From Larix kaempferi (lineage: Eukaryota; Streptophyta; Pinopsida; Pinales; Pinaceae): 64,000 nt of DNA. Below, in pieces: positions 21,759-33,249 of this stretch (position 1 is the first letter of the stretch; each line of letters starts with the position of its first letter). The DNA lies in the NCBI GenBank assembly GCA_027924585.1, contig BSBM01001719.1:10536001-10600000 (forward strand). Direction: 5' to 3'. The translations under genes were made by a program, and so were the position numbers. The notes beneath the pieces were generated by a model. The model did not search any database and had not been told where the DNA came from. It saw only the letters and a program-made list of their open reading frames with translations.

Positions 21759-23837
21759 GTGTCCTTAAATGTTATCCAAATCGTTTTTCACCGTATTTCC
21801 AATGACTCTCTTGACATCCCAACAACACCCACCTTCATTTTTGCATACATGCAACGCCCACTTGCACTCGAACAACTTACACTTCTTGAAGCTGCACACT
21901 CTTGGTCATACTCACCTCATAGAAAGCAATCAAAATGGAAACAAAACCACCCTCCCAAAATTGTTCGTGTCTTCCCTCGATTCACCACCATTCCACCCAT
22001 TACTGCAAATTCATTTGTTCCCTTTTGCTGGAGTGAGCTCCTCCTATACAAACCTTTCCGCAACCTACAAAATGACATTGGATCCACACCCTTGGCCATA
22101 ACTTCTAATTGGGTTTGCATTAAAGACACATATACTGCATGGCATTTTGATCGTTTGCTAGAACCCCCCAGTACCCCTCCCTTTGATGACTCTACCCCTC
22201 CCTCTGATGACTCTCCCTTTGCTTTAAACCATTTTCCCTTAGCCCCTTCCATTCATGAATGGGAACTCCTTTCTCAACTCTACCCCGGAAACAACCTCTA
22301 TGTTGATGAGCTTGACATGCTTGGTCATCGTGACTTTGACAAAGACCACAATTAGACAGAACACCATATTCTTGCAAACATCCATGCAACAGCTATACCA
22401 TTCATTGACATCATTCGAATGTCTACACATGTAGAACCTAACACCTTGTCATCTTCATGTTCTCCTACATCCTTGTCTCCCACACAATGCATGTCCTTTT
22501 CCCTTATCATCGCACACTCCACAAATGCTACAACCCTTCCCCCACTCAAGATGGTCATTAAAGGCACTGCAGGAACAGGAAAGTCTTTCTTGATTTCTTG
22601 CCTTAGATCTACATTCCAACATGCCTCTAGCAATAACCCTTCACCCTTGCTCCTCCTTGCTCCCACCGGTGTTGCTGATTTTAACATACATGCGTTAACA
22701 ATACATTCTACCCTTCGCATACCCATTACAGAGATGCATCCTCTTGAAGGACAATCCCTTTCAAGCTTCCAACAACAATTACGCCATATGCGATACATAA
22801 TCATTTATTAAATGAGTTTCGTTGGCCCAAAATTATTAACCCGCATGGATGACCGCTTACGACAAGCATTCCCCTCCCAATGTACAACTCCATTTGGTGG
22901 TCGTTCCATCATCTTCCTTGGTGATTTTGGAAAACTATAACTTGTAAAAGACATCCCCATGTATGTTGGTGCATCAGGAGGGAATGCTCTCTAGCGTACT
23001 TTTGACACTTTTGTTACACTTTCAGCCATCTTTCGACAACAAGGGGACACCCCTTCTCAAGTTTCCTTTCGACAACTCCTACTCAATCTTAAAAATGCAA
23101 ATCCAACTATTGAAGATTAGACCCTCCTCATGTCAAGAACAACCTCGTTCCTTTCAGATGAAGACAATAACACATTTGACCAATGCACTCACTTGCACGC
23201 AACTAATAGCTCTGTTGCACTGCAAACCAAACAAATGCTAAAACTCCTCAACATGCCAATTGCACATTGCTTTGCAGAGCAAAATAAGCAACATGTAAAA
23301 AGCTCAATAGATGATGAACAACTTCCATTCAAGGTTCTACTAGCAATTGGTCAACAAGTCATGTTGACAGCCAACTTGTGTGTCTCAGCAGGACTTGTGA
23401 ATGGCTCACTTGGGAAAGTTATTGCAATTGTCTACAATTCCAATGATCAACCACCTACATTTCCATCTTATGTTGTAATCGATTTTCTCCACTACAATGG
23501 CCCCCCATGGGATTCTTCCAATCCAAATTATGTCCCCATTCCTCCTATAACAAGGGGTTCATGAAGACAAGTACCACTTCGCATGGCATGGGGTTTAACA
23601 ATCCATAAATCACAAGGGATGACGTTGCAAAATGCAACAATAGATATTGGCAACACTAACAGACAAGGACTTACATTCACTACAATATCAAGAGTAAAAT
23701 CTCTATTAGGCCTTCGCATATCTCCACCTTTTTCCTTTTGTAGGTATTCTGGAATGAAAGATAGTCCCTATGTGCAGCGCAGAATACAAGAAGAGAACGT
23801 ACTTGCTTCAAAATCTTTGCAGCCACATGCTCCATAA
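21759..23837 (+). pseudogene. Helitron/PIF1-type DNA helicase, 5' truncated and decayed
   Basis: One frame runs from 21,759 to 23,837 with stops near 22,353, 22,809, 22,938, 22,993, 23,119 and 23,562. The Helitron-specific linker between Rep and helicase is visible (IVRVFPRF, then FCWSELLLYKPFRNLQND, and later HATAIPFIDIIRM). The helicase core shows Walker A GTAGTGKS (about 22,563), Walker B IIFLGDFGKL (about 22,909), LLMSRTTSFL, IGQQVMLTANLCVSAGLVNG, LGKVIAIVY and the C-terminal MAWGLTIHKSQGMTLQ plus TTISRVKSLLGLRI. The Rep (HUH nuclease) half is absent. Sequence immediately upstream is Tat integrase, so the 5' part was lost at that junction. The protein would unwind DNA in rolling-circle transposition; this copy cannot. 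It may be a host-genome relic of the family that also carries the RPA1-like gene at 62 kb. Confidence 0.9.
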
Positions 23838-24190
23838 AGTTATATTCCTGCTACTTTGCAGCTCCATTTTTTTCACATCTTGTATTCCTGTTGCTACTAG
23901 CGTTGATATTTTCTATGACAGACAAGGACATACTACTCTATAAAGAAGACAAGAAATTTAATCTTCTTATCGGCACTTTTCTTGTACTACTCTATCTTAT
24001 TTACTTCAACGTGTTGTCATTACTTTTTTTAAAACAAGCACATCAACAAATTTCATCCCATCTTAGTCTTTTTTCCACTAAATATAAAATGTCAAGGGTC
24101 TGTCCAAAAAATGTGTCCACTAACACTCTCGAACGATCAATGATCCTGGTAGCCACTCAAACAACAATATGTCGAACATCTTTACACAAT
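23838..24190. other. No gene seen; spacer after the helicase
   Basis: AT-rich sequence between the helicase stop and the TCGACC-rich array. No Helitron CTRR end with a hairpin could be identified. Confidence 0.4.
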
Positions 24191-25090
24191 GACATAGTTA
24201 AGAGTCGACCAATATTTAAAGGCTCGACCAACTCCGACCATTTTGACTTCCGAACATTTCAACTTCCGACCATATCATAGAAAATATGTCGAAAAACAAA
24301 TTCAATATTCATATTAACAATTCCATATGTTGTTGATGTTTACACAATAACAACTTCAAGCCGACCAAAACAAACTGTCCATCAATTGAACCACATACTT
24401 AAGAGTCGACCAATTTTTAAAGGCTCCAACAACTCCGACCATTTTCAGTTCCGACCATTTGGACTTCTGAGTACTTTGACTTCCAACCATATCTTAGAAA
24501 AAAAGTTGAACAAAATATACAAAGTGACATATTCAAGAGTCTACCAATATTTAAATGCTCCACCAACTGTGACCATTTTCTCAACCGACAATTTTCACTT
24601 CCGACTATTTTGACTTCCAACCATAACTTAGAAAAAATGTCAAAAAAAAAATCAATATTCATATCAACAATTCCATATGTTGTTCATGTTTACACAATAA
24701 CAACTTCAACCCGACCAAAACAAACCGTCTATCAATTGATCCACATACTTAAGAGTCGACCAATTTTTAAATGCATCGACTAGCTCAGTCAATTCTTAGC
24801 ATTCAAAGACAAATACACAGTGACATAATCAAGAGTGGACCAATATTTAAAGGCTCGACCAACTTCGACCATTTTGACTTCCGACCATATCATAGAAAAA
24901 AGGTCAAAAAACAAATTTAAAATTCATATCAGCAATTCGATATGTCGTTCATGTTTACACAATAACAACTTCATGTCGACCAAAAAACTGACAAATACAC
25001 AATGACATAGTTAAGAGTCGACCAATATTTAAAGCCTCAACCAACTTCGACCATTTTAACTTCCGACCATATCTTAGAAAAAATGTTGAA
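24191..25090 (+). repeat. TCGACC-rich tandem array
   Basis: Units repeat AGAGTCGACCAAT(A/T)TTTAAA, GGCTCGACCAAC, GACCATTTTGACTTCCGACC and ATC(T/A)TAGAAAAAA. A larger period of about 350 bp includes CAATTCCATATGTTGTT and AACAACTTCAA. A single partial copy sits at the duplication junction near 31,030, and a related array is at 58.56-59.74 kb. Confidence 0.85.
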
Positions 25091-25373
25091 AAAAATATTC
25101 AATATTCATATGAACAATTCCATATGTTATTAATGTTTACCAAGCTCCATTGAAGCTTCTGCTTTTGATTGTATTCTTTCCATTTATAGTTGTATAACTT
25201 ATATTGATTCCACATTTCATTAGTATTGTTTAAGCACAAAATGTACTATATCCTCTGCTTACAACAGCAACAAAAGTTTACAACTTATCTATGTATAACT
25301 TCAATACTAGGTACATTGTAAACATTTACATCAAGATTCCTCATTATTAACATTGTATGTTTCCAAATCAGGT

Positions 25374-27266
25374 ATGTTACAAAAACTCGACAAAAGAAAG
25401 GCTAAACAAATGGACCTTGAAAAAGAAACGACTAAAAAGACACAACTGTAAATACTATTTAAAGACATTGAACCCACCATAGGTTGCAGCGATGAGTTCA
25501 AATGGGGCAAGTTGTACATAGCTAATAGAGATAGAAATATACCTAATTCAACCTTGGAGGAAACCATAATTTATGAAAACATCAAGAGGTCCAAAATTCA
25601 CAAGGAAACTACACGACAAGAATTGTTTGACTGCTCAGAGGTTATTGCATGGATATTGCCCCATGTACATCCTACAACAAGGATAATTTCAAATGCAAAT
25701 GGGGAACAGCTCGCATCCTTCAAACCAGTGCACCTTGCAGCCGCATACAAGTTGCCTCCCTCCAATGTATTTTTAACTGATGCTTGGGTAAGATGTGCCA
25801 ATATAGATAATGTTGAATGTGCAAGGGAAATGCTGCTACCAGGAAAATAAATTACACCCAAACATACAAGGAAATATGCCACCAAAGACTTAAGGACCCC
25901 CTATAGAATCATTGTCCTATTGTTGAGTAGACTCTTTGGTCTACCAAATGCCAAGAACTATAAACTCAGTTGGGTTCCATTGATATACCATGTTGCCACA
26001 CATGGTACAATATTCAATTGGGAAACTATTATTTCAGAAAGTATTGCGTCAACCATTTCTATAGCTCAAATGGGCCTTTCACAAGGGAAATTAGAATTCT
26101 TCATTTCTAGCTACCTTATCGATTGCATATTAGTCAGCCACCCTTTCCCTAATTTGAGATGTACTTGGAATCATAATAAAACTCCCATTCATGTAGCATA
26201 TCAGCTAACTTGGGCTCACCGATATGCAAGCTACAACAAATTACTATGCGAAGAACTAATCATGCCCCTTTATTTACTTATGTTCAATAAAGAAGCAAAT
26301 TGTATGTCAGACAATGCCTTGGATGTAATAGGTGAATATGGAGACTATTACTTCTCCTCAGAAGGGACATACATTAGAATGTATGGGGGCACAAAACGTC
26401 CTTCTCTATTGCCCAAATATGCTACAGATTACATTGTGCATAAAGAAGCCATCAGACAAGTGTTCATCAATGGAATTGGTAACTATCTCGATCACAACAA
26501 CATAGTTTCTTACCCACCTGTACCATTCATCATCGGTGGATACGAATTTCATAAGATTAAGGCAGTGGAAGCCTTTATTGCAGACTTAGAAACTTTTCAC
26601 TTTGGAAAAAAAATATTTGTCAGAAATGACAATGAAGGAAAACTGGCTAAACATTGTGCTTCTTATAAAATCACTTTTCAGTACTCAAATCACTTTCTGA
26701 AAGAAGAACAAGTATATAAAAGGGTACAAAATATGACACAGCTACACAACAAATTATATCCGAAGATTGCATCTACTCCTACCAAAACTACAACTAAAGA
26801 AAAGCAACCAGAAATACATAGACAAAGAGAAGGGCCGGTAGCAGTTGGTCGAATTCATCAATCGCCTACGACTACTCACAATCGACAATTTCTACAAGCA
26901 ACAAGCAGTCGAGATCATCGACCAATAGATGGGAAAAACCCACATTCACACAACAACGAGCAAATAGACTGTCAGTTGGAATTAAATAGGTTGTCAAATT
27001 GTTATTTAATGCAATCCTCTACTTTTAATTCACATGTGCCAAACGCTTCCTCCATAAATGTTGACCTAGAAGATTGTTGGATACTCTTTTGCCAAGAAAT
27101 GCAGAACCACACTTCAAAGACAAAAGAATCCTTTTGTGAACCTGAGAGTTCTACAAAGACCATGGCACCCAAGAAATATCAGAGTATAACCCGTTCAACC
27201 ACAGCTAAAGTCCGTGAATTGGAAATGGCACAAACATCGCTGGAATCCCATTTAGAGTTGGCTTGA
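25374..27266 (+). pseudogene. Unknown long ORF, copy A, N-terminal part
   Basis: I do not recognise this protein. The likeliest start is the ATG at 25,374 (MLQKLDKRKAKQ), because the frame runs on in both copies. Stops occur at about 25,447 (open in copy B) and at 25,848-25,850 (present in both copies, after REMLLPGK). Beyond that, about 450 residues are open to 27,266. Visible stretches include VIAWILPHVHPTTRIISNAN, LFGLPNAKNYKLSWVPLIYH, THGTIFNWETIISES, YQLTWAHRYASYNKLLCEEL and FHKIKAVEAFIADLETFHFG. The fold looks mixed and globular, without transmembrane segments. The end (PTKTTTKEKQPEIHRQ onward) is polar and probably disordered. It follows the Helitron helicase and array, so it may be cargo or an accessory gene of that element. 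Confidence 0.6.
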
Positions 27267-29118
27267 AACACTAGGGTACACGATACACACTCGAAAAAAA
27301 ATTGGAAATGTATTCTTGAGTGGGGAAAGGAATCAAATGGCCATTGGAGGGAGCCAGCCCAAAAACTACGGACTGCTACCATTCTGCAATACATGAACGC
27401 ACCACTACTGGAACAGTTTGCTGGACTGAAAGACATTATTGCTTGATTCAAAGTAAGCAGATATCATAATGGAAAATTCTATTTTGACGTTCCAGTCGAA
27501 ATAAATGCTGAGCTCATCCACAAGATTACAGGTTTATCAAAGGGAGGTCCAGATGTACCTACTCAACACAGACCAGAATTGATCAAGGAGTTTACCACCC
27601 AACTAGAAAGAATTCTTGAGGATTATTGGTGACCCAGATAAAATATGAAAGTTATAAAATAGCTGCGCGAATTGTGTCCACAGCTTTGTCAACCTCTGGT
27701 CGAGGGTCCGACTTAAAAATTGAACTGCTAGACGCTATCCTGAGCATGGCAAACAACGGAAAAGTATACAACTGGGCTAAGTACCTTGCCGGAATTATAA
27801 AAAACATATGTATGAAGTGCCAAGAGAATGGAGCGCCCATTCACTATGCATCTCTAATAATCTGGATAGCAATGATGGCTATACGACCAAAAGGAAATAA
27901 AGACTTTACTAAACCAGGACCTATGTTAATGAACAACTTCCATTGCTTTACGAAAGGAGGAAGCAGACTTGGGCCGTCAATAGTCAACATTTGGCTAGAA
28001 GCCTGGTTCGAAGACCTACAAGTTAGGTCGACCAGATAGAGAGTAGCTCAGAATGTTCGACGAAGTCTGCCTCCGATCGCTCACATTGAACTTGCACTGG
28101 ACCATGCATCAGTTTGGTACTTAGAAGGAGCAACGGGACCCGCACAAGATCTCGACTATTACCCTTCGGTCGAGGAAATCTTCAATGAGCTTCAAAGGCA
28201 ATCCAACAAAAAATTGATAATCCCTCCTTTGGCACATGAAATCGACATTCCCATAGTCGAACCTTTAACAGATCAAGAGAAAGAAGAAGCATATGAAAGC
28301 CGCCTATATATGGACAATTTTACTTTTCAACCTCATCTCAAGGCTAGATCAGAACCTTTAACACTTACGCTCATTCCACACCATGATTCAGGGGATACAG
28401 CTCAACAATCGGATGTAGAGACCCTTTCGGAAAATCCTGAGCACGCATTGACAACCGACAACATCCACGAGATAGCCGACCAATTATCCATTGGTCGACA
28501 TTCAAGGCTTGTACAAATACAGGGCAAGGGAAAAAGAAAAATGACGATTGACGAGCCGACAGTGGATGATGAAACTGAATTATACGACATCGCAACTCAA
28601 ATATTGGAAGATGTAGCGAAGAACAAAATACCTGTCGACGACCAGTTAAAGAAATTTTTGGAAGCCGAGCACCCTCGACCCAAAAAGAAAGTCAGGCTTA
28701 TCATCGACGATGCTGTCGACCTGTCAAATAACTCACCTCCACCATCACCGGTCATTGTCACGCAGGAGACTTTTATTTCCACAGCTATGGTAAGTACCCC
28801 ACTTGCAATCCAACCTCCATCTCAAGTTTCGAAAATTATACAAACTCTTCCTTCCTCGCTTCGAAAAACATTCCAAAATGATAGCGACATTGCCCAATTC
28901 ATAACCCAACTCCTGGCGATGTTCCCAGATTGGCGAAAAATCATAACCAAGAAACCTGTATTCGCAAACACTACTTCACCGACAGATTCTGCTCCTCTTG
29001 GTGTCATCCCAACCCAACTTTTCAATCCATCAGATACCTTAACACTGCAACCAATTGGCATGCGCCATACCCATCTACAGTGCAATTGTGACACAAACAA
29101 TCCAATTTTTGTTTAACA
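27267..29118 (+). pseudogene. Unknown long ORF, copy A, central part
   Basis: Continuation of the unknown ORF, damaged by frameshifts relative to copy B: one between 27,266 and 27,391, and a short deletion near 27,597 where copy B reads AAACCACCCAACTGG. Recognisable pieces are MNAPLLEQFAGLKDII and FDVPVEINAELIHKITGLSK, a helical region (27,626-28,039), then YYPSVEEIFNELQRQ and PLAHEIDIPIVEPLTDQEKE. A nuclear-localisation-like PRPKKKVRLIIDD lies near 28,676. The IHKITGLSKGG text faintly recalls N-terminal regions of plant mobile/transposon domains, but the resemblance is too weak to assign. The segment ends with TAA at 29,114-29,116 where copy B has GAA. Confidence 0.55.
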
Positions 29119-30573
29119 GATTTCTTCGTTTATTCCTTTTCCAGTCAATCCGTCGATGGAAGCCCATTCACCTCCCCGACATGTCATGAACTCACCACAA
29201 CATTTCCCCGAACTTCAAGTTTTAAATGTAGTCAGTCTGCAACAGTCTCCCAGTTTAAATCCTAAACCTCATCTTCCAGTCGATGAAACACCTGTGTCAT
29301 CAACAGGTAAAATGGATAAATCAACAGTCGATTCAGCAAAAGAAACAACTGGCGAAGCAGTCGAGTCAGCAGCAGTCGAGCTAGCTGTCGAGACAGTAGA
29401 GCAAGCAAAAAAAGTAACAAGTGAAGAAGTAATTTCGACAAACATAGTAGAAATACGAAGCAACTCAATACAAGTAGAACATTCTATTGAAGAAGCACAA
29501 AAACAAGCATCAGCAATAGTCGAGACTCAAAAAGAATCAGAAAACAATTAGTGGCGGTAAAATCTAAAGAAAAATCCAAGAAAAAGGAAAAAAACAAAAG
29601 AGGACACCAAGAGAAAATTCTTCAGCAACAGCAACAGCATCTGCAGCACATATCTCAATTGAGTCGTTTGTCTGTACATCTCGACCAATTTGGCTTGATC
29701 TCGACATACCAACCACAACAGGCACCACAGGAAGAGCTCGACATACTGGCTGATGCATTCAACCGAGAGCAGCGACATAGACGACTGGAAGCAGAAGACC
29801 GGATTCACAAGGTGGAACAAGAACAAACCCTATTTCTGACAAAGTGTCAATAATTAGCGCAACAGGTCATAACAATTCCAGTCACCTCCGACACGAGAAG
29901 CACGCTTGATAAAGCATTTCAGTTGTTCGAATCTGTCGTGTCGGCACTGTCTGAACAACAGACCAAGGACCGAGAAGAACAAGCCACAGTAACAGCGTCA
30001 TTGATGTCACAACAATTTGAATCATTCAACTCAGCACACAGTTAGCTCATACAGTCTAATGACGAAGCAGAGACAACAAACAATGTTCTCCGCAATTGGT
30101 ACAAACATTATGGCAACGTGTTTACGAAAATGCGGGAGACAAGACAGACAATTGACAATCTTCAAAAAGAACACCGAGTGGTTGATGAAACCATGGCCAA
30201 AATTATTGAGAAACAACTGATAATGGAAAATAGAAAACTCGAGAAATTGGAAAAAAGTGAAGCACAGTGGTTGAGCCAGGCTCGTCATAACCTTGACAAA
30301 GTAGAGCAACTCCGACCACGTCTTCAAACACTGCTTTCAGCTGCAGATGAGAAAATACAGCTCTTATGTTCCGACCTAATTCATCTACAGGGAAAAACTA
30401 CTAAAGAACAAATAGCCCACTTGTTGGCCCTTACAACACTTACTATCGACATCCAGAACACACTGCATCATTGGGAGAGCTTCCAGCACCAAATGTCAGT
30501 TTCAGTTGAAGCAATTGTCGAGGTCTGTCTGCAACAACCAACAGCGCCCAGCTCCACTCCAGACAACTCATAA
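29119..30573 (+). pseudogene. Unknown long ORF, copy A, C-terminal coiled-coil part
   Basis: C-terminal third of the unknown ORF, spread over several frames. It starts with proline-rich text (29,156), then a Val/Glu/Ala-rich low-complexity stretch (VESAAVELAVETVEQAKK, 29,360-29,415). A lysine-rich block KSKEKSKKKEKNKR (about 29,560) leads into QEKILQQQQQHLQHISQLSR. Further on a long heptad-like coiled coil appears (30,118-30,573: RQTIDNLQKEHRVVDETMAK, MENRKLEKLEKSEAQW), ending PTAPSSTPDNS before TAA at 30,571. Stops and shifts near 29,549, 29,851 and 30,043 disable it. The coiled coil suggests oligomerisation. Confidence 0.55.
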
Positions 30574-31024
30574 CAGTTGCATTTAACACTTAAAGCACAG
30601 TTATAAACAATTTTGTTTAGTAATTTTGAATTTTGTATAATTGAATATGTCGATCAGATGGACAAACAATACAGTTGTATAATTGAATGTAAACATCTAA
30701 GATCTGTTCATGTATATTCTTACCCTTTATGTACAGCTCAACATCTTATATCATAAAAATTTAGCAGCATTGTTGGGTTTAGATTCTCTTATCCTGCAAA
30801 TTTCCCAGTATAAATTTATTGTTTTTAGTAGTTAAAATATTTTTTATCTGGAATTTTTTGTATTATAGTCTGCCTATCTCATCATGTTTTCGTCAGAATC
30901 AGTCGGCCACCGACAATAGTCTGCCGAACAAAGAAAAATTTTGTTAGCAGTGTTGATACCAAGGTTGAAAAATCTCCTAGACTTAGAACTGCGTTGCAAA
31001 ATTTTACATAGCGAATCGCAATAA
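30574..31024. other. 3' flank of unit A, no gene
   Basis: AT-rich trailer ending in CGAATCGCAATAA. It matches 42,777-43,229 closely. The join to unit B is at about 31,025. Confidence 0.7.
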
Positions 31025-31411
31025 ACCGACAAATACACAATGACATAGTTAAGAGTCGACCAATATTTAAATCCTAGACCAACTTCGACCATTTTGACTT
31101 CCGACCATATCTTAGAAAAAATGTCGAAAAACATATTCAATATTCATATGAACAATTTCATATGTTGTTAATGTTTACCAAGCTCCATTGAAGCTTTTGC
31201 TTTTGATTGTATTCTTTCCATTTATAGTTGTATAACTTATATTGATTCCACATTTCATTAGTATTGTTTAAGCACAAAATGTACTATATCCTCTGCTTAC
31301 AACAGCAACAAAAGTTTACAACTTATCTATGTCTAACTTCAATACTAGGTACATTGTAAACATTTACATCAAGATTCCTCATTATTAACACTGTATGTTT
31401 CCAAATCAGGT

Positions 31412-33249
31412 ATGTTGCAAAAACTCGACAAAAGAAAGGATGAATAAATGGACCTTGAAAAAGAAATGACTAAAAGACACAACTGGAAATACTATTTAAA
31501 GACACTGAACCCACCATAGGTTGCATCGATGAGTTCAAACGGGGCAAGTTGTACATAGCTATTAGAGATAGAAATATACCTAATTCAACCTTGGAGGAAA
31601 CCATAATTTACAAAAACATCAAGAGGTCCAAACTTCACAAGGCAACTACACGACCAGAATTGTTTGATTGCTCAGAGGTTATTGCATGGATATTGCCCCA
31701 TGTACATACTACGACAAGGATAATTTCAAACGCAAATGGGGAACAGCTCGCATCCTTCAAACCAGTGCACCTTGCAGCCGCATACAAGTTGCCTCCCTCC
31801 AATGTATTTTTAACTGATGCTTGGGTAAGATGTGCCAATATAGATAATGTTGAATGTGCAAGGGAAATGCTGCTACCAGGAAAATAACTTACACCCAAAT
31901 ATACGAGGAAATATGCCACCAAAGACTTAAGGACCCCCTATAGAATCATTGTCCTATTGTTGAGCAGACTCTTTGGTCTACCAAATGCCAAGAATTATAA
32001 ACTCAGTTGGGTTCCATTGATATACCATGTTGCCACACATGGTACAATCTTCAATTGGGCAACTATTATTTCAGAAAGTATTGCGTCAACCATTTCTACA
32101 ACTCAAATGGGCCTTTCACAAGGGAAATCAGAATTCTTCATGTCTAGCTACCTTATCGATTGCATATTAGTCAGCCACCCTTTCCCTAATTTGAGATGTA
32201 CTTGGAATCAGAATAAAACTCCCATTCATGTAGCATATCAGTTAACTTGGGCTCACCGATATGCAAGGTACTACAAATTACTATGTGAAGAACTAATCAT
32301 GCCCCTTTATTTACTTCTGTTCAATAAAGAAGCAAATTGTATGTCAGACAATGCCTTGGATGTAATAGGTGAATATGGATACTATTACTTCTCCTCAGAA
32401 GGGACATACATTAGAATGTATGGGGGCACAAAACGTCCTTCTCTATTGCCCAAATATGCTACAGATTACATTGTGCATAAAAAAGCCATCAAACAAGTGT
32501 TCATCAATGGAATTGGTAACTATCTCGATCATAACAACATAGTTTCTTACCCACCTGTACCATTCATCATCTGTGGATACAAATTTCATAAGATTAAGGC
32601 AGTGGAAGCCTTTATTGCAGACTTAGAAACTTTTCACTTTGGAAAAAAAATATTTGTCAGAAATGACAATGAAGGAAAACTGGCTAAACATTGTGCTTCT
32701 TATAAAATCACTTTTCAGTACTCAAATCACTTTCTGAAAGAAGAACAAATATATAAAAGGGTACAGAATATGACACAGCTACACAGCAAATTATATCCGA
32801 AGATTGCATCTACTCCTACCAAAACTACAACCAAAGAAAAGCAACCATAAATACATAGACAAAGAGAAGAGTCGGTAGCAGTTGGTCGAACTCATCAATC
32901 GCCTATGACTACTCACAATCGACAATTTCTACAAGCAACAAGCAGTCGGGATCACCGACCAATAGATGGGAAAAACCCACATTCACGCGACAACGAACAG
33001 ATAGACTGTCAGTCGGAATTAAATAGGTTCTCAAATCGTTATTTAATGCAATCAGCTACTTTCAATTCACATGCGCCAAATGTTTCCTCCATAAATTTTG
33101 ACCTAGAAGATTGTTGGATACTCTTTTGCCAAGAACTGCAGAACCACACTTCATCCACAGCTAAAGTCCGTGAATTGGAAATGGCACAAACACCGCTGGA
33201 AGCCCGTTTAGAGTTGGTTCGAAACACTAAGGTACACGAACCACACTAG
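31412..33249 (+). pseudogene. Unknown long ORF, copy B, N-terminal part
   Basis: Counterpart of 25,374-27,266. The ATG at 31,412 is kept, but CAA becomes TAA at about 31,445 and one A is lost in the following A-run. The stop after REMLLPGK (31,885-31,887) is shared with copy A. From 31,957 the frame is open to 32,850, where a TAA replaces GAA of copy A, and it resumes in the same frame to 33,249. Copy B lacks the stretch found in copy A at about 27,118-27,198 (after NHTS), so the two copies differ by an in-frame indel there. Unknown function, as for copy A. Confidence 0.6.

Larger units (their letters stand above)
24988..31024 (+). repeat. Copy A of a ~6.0-kb head-to-tail duplicated unit
   Basis: The sequence from GACAAATACACAATGACATAG to CGAATCGCAATAA is repeated, a few percent diverged, from about 31,025 to 43,229. 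The second copy begins where the first ends, so the duplication is tandem and direct. Confidence 0.92.

Noticed and set aside
24191-25090. Repeat array considered as CRISPR-like
   Set aside because: The units are diverged, long and without regular unique spacers, and the context is plant nuclear.
29262-29468. Leucine-rich minus-strand ORF resembling a membrane protein (also 35,240-35,530)
   Set aside because: It is the complement of the Gln/Glu/Lys-rich coding stretch of the unknown ORF; a shadow frame.
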